Below the pieces are notes generated by a model that worked only from the letters and a program-made list of their open reading frames with translations, was not told where the DNA came from and did no database searches. A stretch of 60,579 bases of DNA from Bacteroidota bacterium (GTDB lineage: Bacteria > Bacteroidota > Bacteroidia > Chitinophagales > Chitinophagaceae). The stretch lies in contig CANHGW010000015.1 in assembly GCA_947460175.1 (NCBI GenBank), forward strand, positions 1-60,579. Reading direction: 5' to 3'. Shown here piece by piece: positions 7,895 to 18,014 of the stretch. How positions within the stretch are numbered: position 1 is the first letter of the stretch; each line of letters starts with the position of its first letter. The translations under genes and the position numbers were made by a program.

Positions 7895-10846
7895 ATGAAG
7901 ATTAAATTACATTCTTTATTGTCTTTACTAACAATCCTAATGCTAGGATTAGTAAACGATAGTAAAGCTCAAATAACGGTAGCGGGTAATCAAACAGCTA
8001 CTATACTTGCACAGACACTCGTAGGTGCTGGTGTTACCATTTCTAATCCTACTATGAATTGTCCTGGTAATGCGAATGGTACATTTGTAGTAACACCTCC
8101 CAATACAACCAATTTAGGTTTGCAAGGAGGAATTATACTTACTTCTGGTACTGCACAAACAAATGGTGCTATTCAAGGGGCAAATGGACCTGCTTTAGGG
8201 CCATCAACCTCTAACAATACAGCTGGAGATGCCGATTTAACTTCTCTTATTGGTGGTGCTACATTTGATGGTTGTATTTTAGAATTTGATTTTGTACCAT
8301 TGGGTGATTCGGTTAAATTTGATTATGTATTTGGTTCTACAGAATACCCAAGTTTTACTTGTTCTAATTTTAATGATGTATTTGGATTTTTCATAAGTGG
8401 TCCTGGAATAGTAGGTCCGTTTTCGAATAGTAGTCAAAATATTGCCTTAGTTCCTGGTTCTACAACTTGCCCAGTAGGTGTAAGTACAATTTATTGTCCA
8501 AATCAACCAGGTTGCTGTAATACTGCAAATACGAATTGCTTTAATCTTACGCCTGGTTGTGCTATGTTTAATGCAGTTAACAATACTTGTGCTTATTTCG
8601 TATGTAATACTGCAGGCACTTCTGTCAACTATCAGGGTTTTACGACTCCATTGCAAGCTGTAGCTGTGGTTCAACCATGTTCTACCTATCACTTGAAACT
8701 TGCCATCGCAGATAAAGGTGATGGTATACTTGATTCAGGGGTGTTTTTAAAAGAGGGTAGCTTAACCTCAAATTCAATTTCGTTTTTTCCTCAGTCATCG
8801 TTGAATAATCCTTTCCCATATATTGTAGAAGGTTGTGCTTCTGGGTTTGTAAAAGTGACTCGACCAGCAGCTACACCTTTTCCTTATACGATTAATTATC
8901 AATTAGGTGGAGTTGCTACATACCCTGCCGACTATGCAGTATCAACTATTCCTCCAGGTGCACCTTTTGGCAGTGTTACAATACCAGCAAATGATACAGT
9001 TGCTTATTTAGCTATAGCAGCTATTCTAGATGGTTTGCCAGAAGGGACTGAAGAAATTAAAATTTATCAACTTGCACCATGCTCAAATAATATTGTAGAT
9101 TCTGTAAGCTTATTTATTAGTGATACGTTTGCAGTCCATATCATTACGCCTGATACAGCAATATGCAAAGAAGACAGTGTAAATATATTAGTTTTTGGAG
9201 ATGATTCATTACAATATAGTTGGACTCCAATCAATAATATCAACAACCCCAATATAAAAGAACCAACAGTAAGTCCAAATGTCACAACTGATTATGTTGT
9301 ATGTGCTACATTGCCTAACTCAGGGTGTGCACCTAAATGTGATACTATAAAAATTACAATCAATGAGCCACCATTGGTTAAAATTGGTAATGATACCATT
9401 CTCTGTAAGGATATGGTGGTCCAGTATAACGCAACCATTACGCCAAATCAAACCTATACCTATGCTTGGTCCGGAACAGGATCGGCGTATTTAAATAATA
9501 TTACAATACCTAACCCTATTGCTACTTATGCTCAAACAGGCAATTTTGATTTGATATTGCATGTAGAACCACAAGCTGCAGGATGTGCTGGCGACGATAC
9601 AATTAATATTTTGGTATTGCCAAATGATATTTTTCTTCACAATGGAGATACGATTCTATGTAAGGGAGCTCAAGTAGATATAAATGTTACAGGGCATCCA
9701 TTGTTTTCATATGCTTGGACTCCGCCTGATTATTTGAATAATCCGTCAATTGAAGATCCGATTTCAATTCCGGATTCAACTGTGAAATATACTGTAACAG
9801 CTACCTATCCAGGATGTATTCCAATGGTGAAATCATTCAATATTGAAGTACAGCCAGTACCAATAGTATTTGCTGGAAATGACCGTGAAATGTGTGATTG
9901 GGATACAGTGCAATTACATGCAACCGTAATACCATCATGGTATAATCAATATTCATATAATTGGTCACCTTCCACCGATTTAAATAATGGGACAATACCA
10001 AATCCAGTATTTGATGGGCATACTACGCAGAATATAGATTTGATTGTTTCAACGCCTATTGGATGTTCAGATACTGATAATTTGGTGATTACTGTTTACC
10101 CTACAGAATTTGCAACTATTTCTCCAGAAGATATTACGATTTGCCCAAAAGACACTGTTTTTTATACTGCCAATGGGGGTGTTTCATATCATTGGATTCC
10201 TGGTTTGTATTTAAGTGATACATTGAGTAATTCACCTTTTTCTGTACCCAATATTCCTATAGAATATACTGTATATTCTACAAGTACACATGGTTGTGTT
10301 GATACTGATATCGTGCGAATTGCAGTTGCTTCTAGTGCTGTATTAGATGCTGGAGATGACGTTACACTTTACCCTGGAGAATCTATCATGTTGACTCCAC
10401 AAGGGAATTGTTCATTCTATACTTGGTCACCCAATTATCATCTTACAGCTATTAATATAGAAACTCCTGTAGCCAATCCTCCAGTTACTACTAAATATTT
10501 TGTAGCAGGAACAACCGAATTTGGATGCAAAATAATAGATTCAATTACTATTAGGATTTCTGATGAAACTATATTAGATTTGCCTAGTGCATTTAGTCCC
10601 GGTAGCGGTACTAGTATCAATGATGACTTGAAAATAATTAAACGAGGCCTTGCTACGCTTAGTTATTTTAGAATTTTCAATAGATGGGGAGAGCTTGTTT
10701 TTGAGACTCAAGATATTGAAAAAGGATGGAATGGTCAATTCAAAGGGAAGGTACAACCAATGGGCACTTATGTATATGTAATCGATGCTAAAACCTCAAC
10801 AGGTAAGCGTTTTTACAAACAAGGAAATGTAACATTAATTCGATAA
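7895..10846 (+). CDS. Choice-of-anchor-L protein with T9SS type B sorting tail
   Basis: A large exported surface protein, 983 residues from the ATG at 7895, chosen because it begins a clear signal peptide (MKIKLHSLLSLLTILMLGL, cut after SKAQ). The N-terminal part (about residues 20-290) is a choice-of-anchor-L domain, seen in CILEFDFVPLGDSVKFDYVF and the following DVFGFFISGPG. The middle holds several Ig/PKD-like repeats of about 85 residues, each with a Tyr-x-Trp-(S/T)-Pro core and a paired Cys. The last 90 residues are the gliding-motility-type (type B) T9SS tail, with SAFSPG, FRIFNRWGELVFE and GTYVYVI. Six bases later PorP/SprF begins. Likely an adhesin or surface filament subunit. Confidence 0.88.
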   Translation: MKIKLHSLLSLLTILMLGLVNDSKAQITVAGNQTATILAQTLVGAGVTISNPTMNCPGNANGTFVVTPPNTTNLGLQGGIILTSGTAQTNGAIQGANGPALGPSTSNNTAGDADLTSLIGGATFDGCILEFDFVPLGDSVKFDYVFGSTEYPSFTCSNFNDVFGFFISGPGIVGPFSNSSQNIALVPGSTTCPVGVSTIYCPNQPGCCNTANTNCFNLTPGCAMFNAVNNTCAYFVCNTAGTSVNYQGFTTPLQAVAVVQPCSTYHLKLAIADKGDGILDSGVFLKEGSLTSNSISFFPQSSLNNPFPYIVEGCASGFVKVTRPAATPFPYTINYQLGGVATYPADYAVSTIPPGAPFGSVTIPANDTVAYLAIAAILDGLPEGTEEIKIYQLAPCSNNIVDSVSLFISDTFAVHIITPDTAICKEDSVNILVFGDDSLQYSWTPINNINNPNIKEPTVSPNVTTDYVVCATLPNSGCAPKCDTIKITINEPPLVKIGNDTILCKDMVVQYNATITPNQTYTYAWSGTGSAYLNNITIPNPIATYAQTGNFDLILHVEPQAAGCAGDDTINILVLPNDIFLHNGDTILCKGAQVDINVTGHPLFSYAWTPPDYLNNPSIEDPISIPDSTVKYTVTATYPGCIPMVKSFNIEVQPVPIVFAGNDREMCDWDTVQLHATVIPSWYNQYSYNWSPSTDLNNGTIPNPVFDGHTTQNIDLIVSTPIGCSDTDNLVITVYPTEFATISPEDITICPKDTVFYTANGGVSYHWIPGLYLSDTLSNSPFSVPNIPIEYTVYSTSTHGCVDTDIVRIAVASSAVLDAGDDVTLYPGESIMLTPQGNCSFYTWSPNYHLTAINIETPVANPPVTTKYFVAGTTEFGCKIIDSITIRISDETILDLPSAFSPGSGTSINDDLKIIKRGLATLSYFRIFNRWGELVFETQDIEKGWNGQFKGKVQPMGTYVYVIDAKTSTGKRFYKQGNVTLIR

Positions 10847-10852
10847 AAAACT

Positions 10853-11905
10853 ATGCTTCATACAATGAATATTCAAAAAGCAACCCGTAAAATAGCTACT
10901 ACTTTTTTAGCAGTCGCATCTTTATTTACAGCACAAGCTCAAGATATGCACTTTACACAATTCAATGGTGCTCCTATGATGTTGAATCCCGCTTTGACAG
11001 GTAATTACACAGGAATGTATCGTGTAACTGGTATATATCGTAATCAATGGTCAAGCGTTACTACACCTTATGTTACATTTGGTGGGTCAGTTGATGCACC
11101 TTTATTTAGAGATATTGCTGTTGATGATTATTTAGGAGGTGGATTGAGTGTTTACAATGATCGTTCAGGAGATGGCAATTTGGCTAATTTAACTGCACTT
11201 GCATCATTAGCCTATCATAAATTTTTAGGAAGTAATTCAGATAAATCTTTATCACTTGGATTACAAGGAGGATATACTCAAAAATCAATCGATTTATCAA
11301 GATTGTATTGGGGTGATGAATTTAAAAATGGTGGATTCCAACCTGGAACAACTGGAGAGCAATTAAATCCAAAAGTAAAATATTTCACTGCGAATGTCGG
11401 ATTGAATTGGCAACATGCAACTGGTGAAAATTTTGGTTATAGTATCGGTGTAGCAGGTCACAATTTAAATCAACCAAAAGAATCATTTCTTAAAAAACAA
11501 AATAATGAAGTAGGACTTGGAATGCGCATCAGTAGTCAAATTGGAGCTATTTGGTATGCGTCACCACGTTTAAGTATTCGACCTGCTTTTTTATATCAAA
11601 CGCAAACAGCTGCTACAGAAATGATTGCAGGATCTGAATTCTTATATGTTGTAGGTGAATCAGAAATTCGTTCAGATGCAACTGGAGTATTTATCGGTGG
11701 TTGGTATCGTTTTGGCGATGCAGCATTGGTTACTGCAGGTTTGGAATTCAAAGGTTTTAGACTTGGTTTCGGCTATGATTACAACATGTCTGACTTAAAA
11801 GTAGCATCTGGTGGTAACGGTGGATTTGAAATTTCATTACGTTACGTTAAGCCTAATCCATTGGATTTTGCTCGCAGAATTGCGTTCCCTTGTGCAAGAT
11901 TTTAA
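10853..11905 (+). CDS. PorP/SprF family type IX secretion outer-membrane protein
   Basis: An outer-membrane beta-barrel partner of T9SS type B cargo. About 350 residues: signal peptide ending TAQAQ, then the family signature DMHFTQFNGAPMMLNPALTG, followed by alternating amphipathic strands (YRNQWSSV, GGGLSVYNDRSGDGNL) to a C-terminal Phe (CARF). A start at 10865 is equally possible; both give the same mature protein. It begins 6 bases after the adhesin stop, so the two are surely cotranscribed. In Flavobacterium SprF is needed for export or anchoring of SprB; by analogy this PorP serves the protein encoded directly upstream. Confidence 0.93.
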   Translation: MLHTMNIQKATRKIATTFLAVASLFTAQAQDMHFTQFNGAPMMLNPALTGNYTGMYRVTGIYRNQWSSVTTPYVTFGGSVDAPLFRDIAVDDYLGGGLSVYNDRSGDGNLANLTALASLAYHKFLGSNSDKSLSLGLQGGYTQKSIDLSRLYWGDEFKNGGFQPGTTGEQLNPKVKYFTANVGLNWQHATGENFGYSIGVAGHNLNQPKESFLKKQNNEVGLGMRISSQIGAIWYASPRLSIRPAFLYQTQTAATEMIAGSEFLYVVGESEIRSDATGVFIGGWYRFGDAALVTAGLEFKGFRLGFGYDYNMSDLKVASGGNGGFEISLRYVKPNPLDFARRIAFPCARF

Positions 11906-11979
11906 AAAAAAATCTAGCAACGTTTCCTTTTTTAAATTATTAAATCTATATTTACGCCTATATATAACATTTCAGAGAA

Positions 11980-14160
11980 ATGAGAAGAAAACTATTGCTA
12001 TTATCGATGATTTCTGTTTTCCTAAGTTTAGGGACAGTAAATGTACAAGCAGGTCCTAAAGAAGACCCAGCAGCTAAACTGCCATTTAAAAAGAAAATGA
12101 AATGGGCTGATGGCTTGTTTAAAATTGGAAGTTTCTATACTGCCGAAGAATATTATTATCAATTAAAGAAAGAGCAACCTCGAAATCCTTATTTAGCATA
12201 TATGTTAGCTGAGTGTATGGCCGAAACTCGTGACTATCCACCTGCAGCAGAATATTATGCCGAAGCATTTGCAATTGCTCCAGAAAAATATCCTGAATCT
12301 CCCTACAAAGAAGGGAAGATGAGAAAGCAAAATGGCGACTATGAAAAAGCAATAGAGCGTTTTGAATATTATATCAAAAATTATCATGGCAAAAACAAGA
12401 AAATGAAATTGTATGCCAAGCGTGAAATTGATGGATGTAAAATGGCTATGCGTTCGTTGAATGATCCAGGAAGAGCTTTTGTAAAAAATGCAGGACCAAA
12501 TATCAATACAGTTAATACTGAATTATCTCCAATGCCTCTAGGTGATACTGCTTTAGTTTTTGCTACAATGAATTCAGCAAAAATTATTGAAGTAGGAAAG
12601 GATAAAAGAAAAGATTACGTATCTCGTTTTATGTGGGCTCCAAAAGAATTTGATCGAACTCGAATCAAAGATAGTTTTGAAGTTGCCATGAAATTTGAAG
12701 ATGGTAAATTCAATGATGCAAAATATCATGTTGGAAATGGCTCATGGAGTCCTGGTGGAACACGTTTCTATTTCACAAAATGTATCGAAGAAGATAGCAT
12801 GGATATTAAATGTAAAATTTGGGTAGCTGAATTGTCAAAAGGGCAATGGGGTTCACCGAAATTAATGGATGAATTTATCAATGATCCAATGTCATCCAAC
12901 ACAAATCCATATTGTGCAATGATTGGAAAGAAAGAAGTATTGTTCTTCTCTTCTGATCGTAAATTACAATCTGCTGGTGGATTTGATATTTGGTATTCAG
13001 TTTATGATTCAGCTCGTAAAACATATCGTCGTCCACAAAACTGTGGAAAAAAAGTAAACTCATGGGGTAACGATGTTACACCTTACTATGATTCACGTCG
13101 TGGAAAATTATATTTCGCATCCAACGGTTGGGAAAACATGGGTGGATATGACATTTTCTCTGCAGATGGAGGACCTTCTAGATATACAAATCTTCAAAAT
13201 TTAGGATTCCCTATTAATTCTTCTGCAGATGACTTATATTATGTTCAAGATCCTGGAGCAAAAGATAATGCTTATGTAGTATCAAATCGTTTAGGTAGTT
13301 TATATAAAAAGAACCCAACATGTTGTGATGACATTTGGAGAGTGATTAAAGAGCCAAATTTCTATGTAAAAGGTGTTGTAATAGATGAAGTTACAAATGA
13401 GCAAATTCCTCAAGTCGTAATCAAAATGAACGAAGATGGTGCTAAAGTATTAAAAGATACATTCTATTCAAAAGAGGGTAATTTCTTATTCTACACTCCA
13501 TTGGGTAAAAACTACACAATTACTGCTGATAAATCAGCTTATATTTCAGGTAGAACTACAGTAAGTACTTCAGGTAAATCAGTAATGGATCCAGATGATA
13601 CTACACTCGTAACAATCTATATGAGAAAAATTACAAATGATTTTGAATTTCATGTTCAAAATGTGTATTACAATTTTGACAAAGGTGATTTTCAACCAGA
13701 TTCTTATGGTGCATTAGATTCAATGGTTCGTTTTATGCAAGATAATCCTTCTGTAAGTGTTGAAATTCGTTCTTACACTGATGGTAAAGGTGAAGATGAA
13801 TATAACAATGAATTGTCTGTAAAACGTGCGCAAGCTGTTATGAATTACATGGCTACTAAAGGTATAGATCGTGGCCGAATGATTGCTCGTGGAGAAGGGA
13901 AGAAAAACCCATTGAAACCAAATACAATTAATGGTAAAGACAACCCTGTAGGTCGTCAATACAACCGCCGTACTGAGTTTAGAGTGATAGGTGATATTCC
14001 TGAAATGAGAGTAATTTATGATCAAAATCGACCAGAATACATTGACAAATCTGGCAATGACAAAAGAAACGAAAACCTTAAAATTAATAACGACGTAGAA
14101 GATGATGGCGTTCCACCAGCAGGTGAAACTAAATCTGGAAGCCGCGTTGGAGGGGAATAA
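11980..14160 (+). CDS. PorE-like OmpA family protein (TPR, PD40 propeller, CRD, OmpA)
   Basis: A peptidoglycan-bound component that links T9SS to the cell wall. 726 residues with a signal peptide (MRRKLLLLSMISVFLSLGTV, cut after VQA). Order: TPR helices about 30-160 (EQPRNPYLAYMLAECMAETR), a WD40/PD40-like propeller about 170-440 (repeated ...FSSDR... and YFASNG blades), a carboxypeptidase-regulatory-like sandwich about 455-535 (VKGVVIDEVTNEQIPQVVIK), and an OmpA domain about 560-690 with YTDGKGEDEYNNELSVKRAQ and GRQYNRR. This is the PorE layout. Third gene of the cluster, 74 bases after porP, followed by a strong terminator. Confidence 0.9.
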   Translation: MRRKLLLLSMISVFLSLGTVNVQAGPKEDPAAKLPFKKKMKWADGLFKIGSFYTAEEYYYQLKKEQPRNPYLAYMLAECMAETRDYPPAAEYYAEAFAIAPEKYPESPYKEGKMRKQNGDYEKAIERFEYYIKNYHGKNKKMKLYAKREIDGCKMAMRSLNDPGRAFVKNAGPNINTVNTELSPMPLGDTALVFATMNSAKIIEVGKDKRKDYVSRFMWAPKEFDRTRIKDSFEVAMKFEDGKFNDAKYHVGNGSWSPGGTRFYFTKCIEEDSMDIKCKIWVAELSKGQWGSPKLMDEFINDPMSSNTNPYCAMIGKKEVLFFSSDRKLQSAGGFDIWYSVYDSARKTYRRPQNCGKKVNSWGNDVTPYYDSRRGKLYFASNGWENMGGYDIFSADGGPSRYTNLQNLGFPINSSADDLYYVQDPGAKDNAYVVSNRLGSLYKKNPTCCDDIWRVIKEPNFYVKGVVIDEVTNEQIPQVVIKMNEDGAKVLKDTFYSKEGNFLFYTPLGKNYTITADKSAYISGRTTVSTSGKSVMDPDDTTLVTIYMRKITNDFEFHVQNVYYNFDKGDFQPDSYGALDSMVRFMQDNPSVSVEIRSYTDGKGEDEYNNELSVKRAQAVMNYMATKGIDRGRMIARGEGKKNPLKPNTINGKDNPVGRQYNRRTEFRVIGDIPEMRVIYDQNRPEYIDKSGNDKRNENLKINNDVEDDGVPPAGETKSGSRVGGE

Positions 14161-14181
14161 AATATTGGATGTATTACAATT

Positions 14182-14208
14182 AAAACCCTGCATTGCAGGG
14201 TTTTTTTT
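14182..14208 (+). terminator. Intrinsic terminator of the T9SS cluster
   Basis: AAAACCCTGC faces GCAGGGTTTT with a 2-4 base loop, followed by a run of eight T. It closes the adhesin-porP-porE unit. Confidence 0.85.
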
Positions 14209-14329
14209 AGCGAAAACAATTTTTTAAGAAAATAACTAGTACATAACAAACATTTGCAACTATTTTTACGTCTAAATATTAAAGGAAGGGGAGCTATTTT
14301 TCCTTCACAAAAAAATAAATCTAATCAAT

Positions 14330-14668
14330 ATGAAAAAGCTACTTACAATTTTAGGATTTTTATTTCTAGGGAATGTTGTCTTTGCACAAGCAACGAATAC
14401 ACCTTCTGCCACAGTGAAAAAGCAAATTGAAGTATTGAAAAATGCCGATTTAAACTTGACTGATGTGCAATTAGGCAGAATCACTACTGTATTAATGGGC
14501 GAAGAGCAAAATTCGGTAAAAGTACTAAAAGCAGTTGAAGGGAATAAGTCCTTACTTGAAATGCGTTTAAAAGAAATTAAAGACCACAAAATCAGTAATA
14601 TTAAAGGTGCAATGTCTCCTCAACAAGTTGAGAAATTTGACGCTTTGAAATTAGCTGATAAACTTTAA
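14330..14668 (+). CDS. Small secreted helical protein, 112 aa
   Basis: Signal peptide MKKLLTILGFLFLGNVVFAQ, then about 92 residues predicted mostly helical and Lys/Glu-rich (VKKQIEVLKNADLNLTDVQL, MSPQQVEKFDALK). The pattern L(T/S)xxQxxxI and MSPxQxxKF recalls the Spy/CpxP-like LTxxQ helical proteins of the periplasm, which act as chaperones or metal-stress sensors. I offer this only as a resemblance. It lies between the T9SS cluster terminator and rpoD with its own leader; a secreted or periplasmic role is likely. Confidence 0.65.
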   Translation: MKKLLTILGFLFLGNVVFAQATNTPSATVKKQIEVLKNADLNLTDVQLGRITTVLMGEEQNSVKVLKAVEGNKSLLEMRLKEIKDHKISNIKGAMSPQQVEKFDALKLADKL

Positions 14669-14754
14669 ACCTTTTTTTCAGTCCAAATAGGGATTGAATA
14701 GTTTTTTCAAAATTGATATAGGAATTAATTAACTTTTAGTATTGCGATATGGAA

Positions 14755-14768
14755 TACTATTTGATGAT
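14755..14768 (+). promoter_or_regulatory. 14-base motif upstream of rpoD, shared with clpB
   Basis: TACTATTTGATGAT, ending 49 bases before the rpoD start. The identical 14 bases stand at 26194-26207 before clpB. The TACTATTTG part resembles the -7 element TAnnTTTG with one extra base. A common promoter variant or operator is inferred. Confidence 0.45.
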
Positions 14769-14817
14769 ATTACTACGTTGATATTTAAACAATAAACCTA
14801 CTTAAAAAAATATACAC

Positions 14818-15684
14818 ATGAGACAACTTAAAATAGCTACTCAGATTACCAATAGGGATAGTCAAGCAGTAGAGAAATACTTACAAGATATTAGTCGTAT
14901 CCCTATGATTAATGCAGAAGAAGAAACAGTATTAGCTCAAAAGATACGTGGCGGCGGAGCCGAGGCTAAATATGCTTTGGAGAAAATGGTTAAATCAAAT
15001 TTACGTTTCGTTGTATCTGTGGCTAAACAGTACCAACATCAAGGGCTTACGTTGAGTGATTTGATAAATGAAGGAAACCTTGGTCTTATCAAGGCAGCGC
15101 AACGATTTGACGAAACCAAAGGGTTTAAATTCATTTCATATGCAGTTTGGTGGATTCGTCAGTCAATATTGCAGGCATTGGCAGAACAAGGACGTCTTGT
15201 CAGATTACCACAGAACAAAATTGGCACATATAATAAAGCGAATAAAGCAATGATTGCCTTTGAACAAGAAAATGAACGTGAGCCTTCTGTAGAAGAGTTA
15301 GCTGGTATTTTAGAAATGTCAGAAACTGAAATTGCTAGTATTTTTGTTACTAATTCTCGTCACACCTCGTTAGACGCTCCAGTACATGAAGCAGAAGATG
15401 TAAGTATGGGTGATTTATTGACTGGCTCGAATGATACAGATGATAATGTAATACAAGATAGCTTACGAGAAGAAATTAAGCGTATTTTGAAATCGTTGAG
15501 TCCGCGTGAATCAGAAATCGTAAGTGCGTATTTTGGGTTGGATGGTAACGATGGGCCTACAATAGAGCAAATTGGTCAAAAATATGATTTGACAAAGGAA
15601 AGAATTCGTCAGATTAAAGAACGTGCAATAAAAAGACTTCAAAAAGCAAGATATAGCAAATCGCTTAAATCATATTTAGGCTAA
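14818..15684 (+). CDS. rpoD: Primary sigma factor RpoD/SigA
   Basis: Housekeeping sigma factor that directs RNA polymerase to TTTG/TAnnTTTG promoters, 288 residues as usual in Bacteroidota, where region 1.1 is short. Region 1.2: DSQAVEKYLQDISRIPM. Region 2: NLRFVVSVAKQYQHQGLTLS and FKFISYAVWWIRQSILQALA (core binding, -10 recognition and melting). Region 3: NKIGTYNKANKAMIAFEQEN. Region 4: TIEQIGQKYDLTKERIRQIK, the helix-turn-helix for the -33 box. Start at the ATG at 14818. Monocistronic with a terminator 32 bases downstream. Confidence 0.97.
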   Translation: MRQLKIATQITNRDSQAVEKYLQDISRIPMINAEEETVLAQKIRGGGAEAKYALEKMVKSNLRFVVSVAKQYQHQGLTLSDLINEGNLGLIKAAQRFDETKGFKFISYAVWWIRQSILQALAEQGRLVRLPQNKIGTYNKANKAMIAFEQENEREPSVEELAGILEMSETEIASIFVTNSRHTSLDAPVHEAEDVSMGDLLTGSNDTDDNVIQDSLREEIKRILKSLSPRESEIVSAYFGLDGNDGPTIEQIGQKYDLTKERIRQIKERAIKRLQKARYSKSLKSYLG

Positions 15685-15715
15685 CGATAGTTTTGGTTGG
15701 TTTGGTTTTTATACA

Positions 15716-15750
15716 AGAAAGGGGCTGTTGGTTACAGCCCCTTTCTTTTT
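15716..15750 (+). terminator. Intrinsic terminator after rpoD
   Basis: AAGAAAGGGGCTGT faces ACAGCCCCTTTCTT, followed by a T-run. The A-rich 5' side makes it usable from both directions, but the minus-strand gene ends at 15819, beyond a further 70 bases. Confidence 0.85.
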
Positions 15751-15818
15751 GTACGATTTTTTAGTATCAAGTTTTGAATTATTGCTTGGTTTTCAATTAT
15801 GTATACAAATGCTAGTTT

Positions 15819-17861
15819 TTATTTTTTCTTTGATTTTTCTTGTGCCGATGTCCTATCATCATTTCCAATCTTAAATATTCCATAGATTATTTCGTTGGAA
15901 GCTTGTTCGGCTGTTTTATAAGAAAATTCTGTTTCTGGTATAATTATAGTTTGATTATTTTTTACAGAATAATGAGCAATATTAAATGCTCCTTTTTTAT
16001 CAAAAGAAACATAAACATCAATATCTGCATTGTTGGGAGATTCTATCCACTGAATATTGGCTTGTTTAATCAAGGAAACAATTTTTTGCTCATCGGATGT
16101 TTTAGCATTTACTTGTAATTTCATTTCCATGGGTAACCCAGAAAAAGGGATTAATTGAGGATAAGTATTGTACAATGTAGTAAGGTCTTTTTGTATTGAA
16201 GATTTTTTATTTATTTCTTGATTACATAAAATGATTGCTTCGTTACATCGTGCTAAAAATAATTTTTCATAAGTAGGATTTACTTGCATTTCATTCATTG
16301 CACTTTCTAAATATGATTTTGCCTCATTATATTTTCCTTTCTTCATTAATAGCTTTGCTAAAAATAATTTGTAGTAACGTTTAACCTGGTATCGTTTGTC
16401 AGTTTTTATTTCATTTTCAAATTTTGTAATAAAAAAATTGGTTGAAAAACCATCTAAAAGTTGCCAAATCTCATCAAATGAAACTGTACTCTCTGTAGAA
16501 AATAATTTATATATAACTCTATCTCGCTCTGGATTAGTTGCAAATTGATTTATCATTAAAAATTGCAACCCATATTTTTCAATTGTGAGCTGACTTAACT
16601 TGCCCAAATCACTCGGTGAATACCACCAGTTTTTATTTTCAAATTTCACTTGTTCTATTTCACGCATTTTAATTATTAGATTAATCAATGATATACTAAA
16701 ATCATAATGACTTTGACCAAGTGTAGTGCCTATATGTATCTCTTTAAATTGCTCTGCACGAAGAGCATATCGTTTTGCAATTTGAATTTGACCATTGTAA
16801 ATTAAATTTCGGGCTAAAGCAATATTATACCAACCAAAACCAGGTGTTGATCCATTGGCTTTAATAAGCTCTTTCATTTCATCGATTCCTTCAAGATTTG
16901 TGCCTTTGTATTCGTTTAAAATTGATGAATAATAGAATGACTCCTTCATTCGTTTATCACTAGGGTCTTGTGTTTTTGCTTTCTTGTAGTATTGTTCAGC
17001 TTCATCAAATTTCCCTTGTATTAGACAGAATGTAGCGTAATTATTTTCTGGAAAATAAGTTGTTGATTTTAATTTGTCGTAGTAGTATGCTCCAGATTCA
17101 ATATTCAATTGATAGCTATATAAAATTGACTTGTAATGCCATACACCAGGCATTTTTTCATTTTCGTAATTAACAGTGAAAATGGTTTTATTCAATGCAG
17201 CATCACGCTTTATCTTTTGTGCACTGCTATCCAAAAGTCGATTCGCATACTTTTCATTTTCATCAATGGAGTTTTTTAAAAAAGGATATTTAGACGAAGT
17301 ATAAAATCGATTTCGATGCACAGTCCAAGCCATTGAATTGAAAGTTTCTGTATAGATTTCTAATTGCAAGTCTGCCTTTTTGCATTTTTGTAATAATGCC
17401 CATACTTTTTCAGGATCATCCATGTTTGTATAGCATTGATTTAAAGCATAGGTAATAAAATCCCAGTCACGCTGATATTTCATTACTTTCATATATTCCA
17501 TTACATCTGAAGTTCGTGTTTTTATTTGCCTACTGAAATCATGATTCATCAGTTCCATCGCTTTTTCAAATTGCTCAGCAGCAGCTTTGAATCCAATATA
17601 ATCTGCCGCATGTTCAAACTTATAGCCACCTTCATACATCCATCCTACATAGTATGTATTGTCTAGTCGTTTGAATTCTCTACCTCGAGGTAAGGCATCT
17701 TTGCTTGTATATGAAATACCAGAGCGCTTTGCATCTATTTCATATCGTAAGGCATCTTTTGATTGGGAAAACAGCAATATAGGGATATGGAATAAAGTAC
17801 AAATGATAAGGACTTTTATACCAATGTTTTTATTCAACCAATTTGTTTCAATTATACTCAT
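15819..17861 (-). CDS. Exported tetratricopeptide-repeat protein, 680 aa
   Basis: N-terminal hydrophobic segment VLIICTLFHIPILLFSQ marks a signal peptide with a long N-region. The rest is mostly helical with TPR-type pairs, e.g. NYATFCLIQGKFDEAEQYYK (around residue 275), IALARNLIYNGQIQIAKRYA and LLMKKGKYNEAKSYLESAMN. The last 110 residues are non-TPR, alternating strands and helices (DIDVYVSFDKKGAFNIAHYS). No family is recognised beyond TPR, which mediates protein binding. It probably works in the periplasm. Divergent from the FKBP gene with a 150-base intergenic gap; its end faces rpoD. Confidence 0.75.
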   Translation of the reverse strand: MSIIETNWLNKNIGIKVLIICTLFHIPILLFSQSKDALRYEIDAKRSGISYTSKDALPRGREFKRLDNTYYVGWMYEGGYKFEHAADYIGFKAAAEQFEKAMELMNHDFSRQIKTRTSDVMEYMKVMKYQRDWDFITYALNQCYTNMDDPEKVWALLQKCKKADLQLEIYTETFNSMAWTVHRNRFYTSSKYPFLKNSIDENEKYANRLLDSSAQKIKRDAALNKTIFTVNYENEKMPGVWHYKSILYSYQLNIESGAYYYDKLKSTTYFPENNYATFCLIQGKFDEAEQYYKKAKTQDPSDKRMKESFYYSSILNEYKGTNLEGIDEMKELIKANGSTPGFGWYNIALARNLIYNGQIQIAKRYALRAEQFKEIHIGTTLGQSHYDFSISLINLIIKMREIEQVKFENKNWWYSPSDLGKLSQLTIEKYGLQFLMINQFATNPERDRVIYKLFSTESTVSFDEIWQLLDGFSTNFFITKFENEIKTDKRYQVKRYYKLFLAKLLMKKGKYNEAKSYLESAMNEMQVNPTYEKLFLARCNEAIILCNQEINKKSSIQKDLTTLYNTYPQLIPFSGLPMEMKLQVNAKTSDEQKIVSLIKQANIQWIESPNNADIDVYVSFDKKGAFNIAHYSVKNNQTIIIPETEFSYKTAEQASNEIIYGIFKIGNDDRTSAQEKSKKK

Positions 17862-18014
17862 TCAGTTTTCATCCATTTTGACATTTAAAAGTAGTGCAAA
17901 GGAGTCCATCTGTAAAATAAAATTTTGTGAATGTTTCGAATGTTTTGATTTTAGGCAAAGCTTCACTTTTTTATGTACTTCAATTCCATTACTTTTGACC
18001 AAAAATATTAAGCA

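Noticed and set aside
8447-9285. Minus-strand frames inside the choice-of-anchor-L gene
   Set aside because: They are short shadows of the plus-strand gene without start signals or family resemblance.
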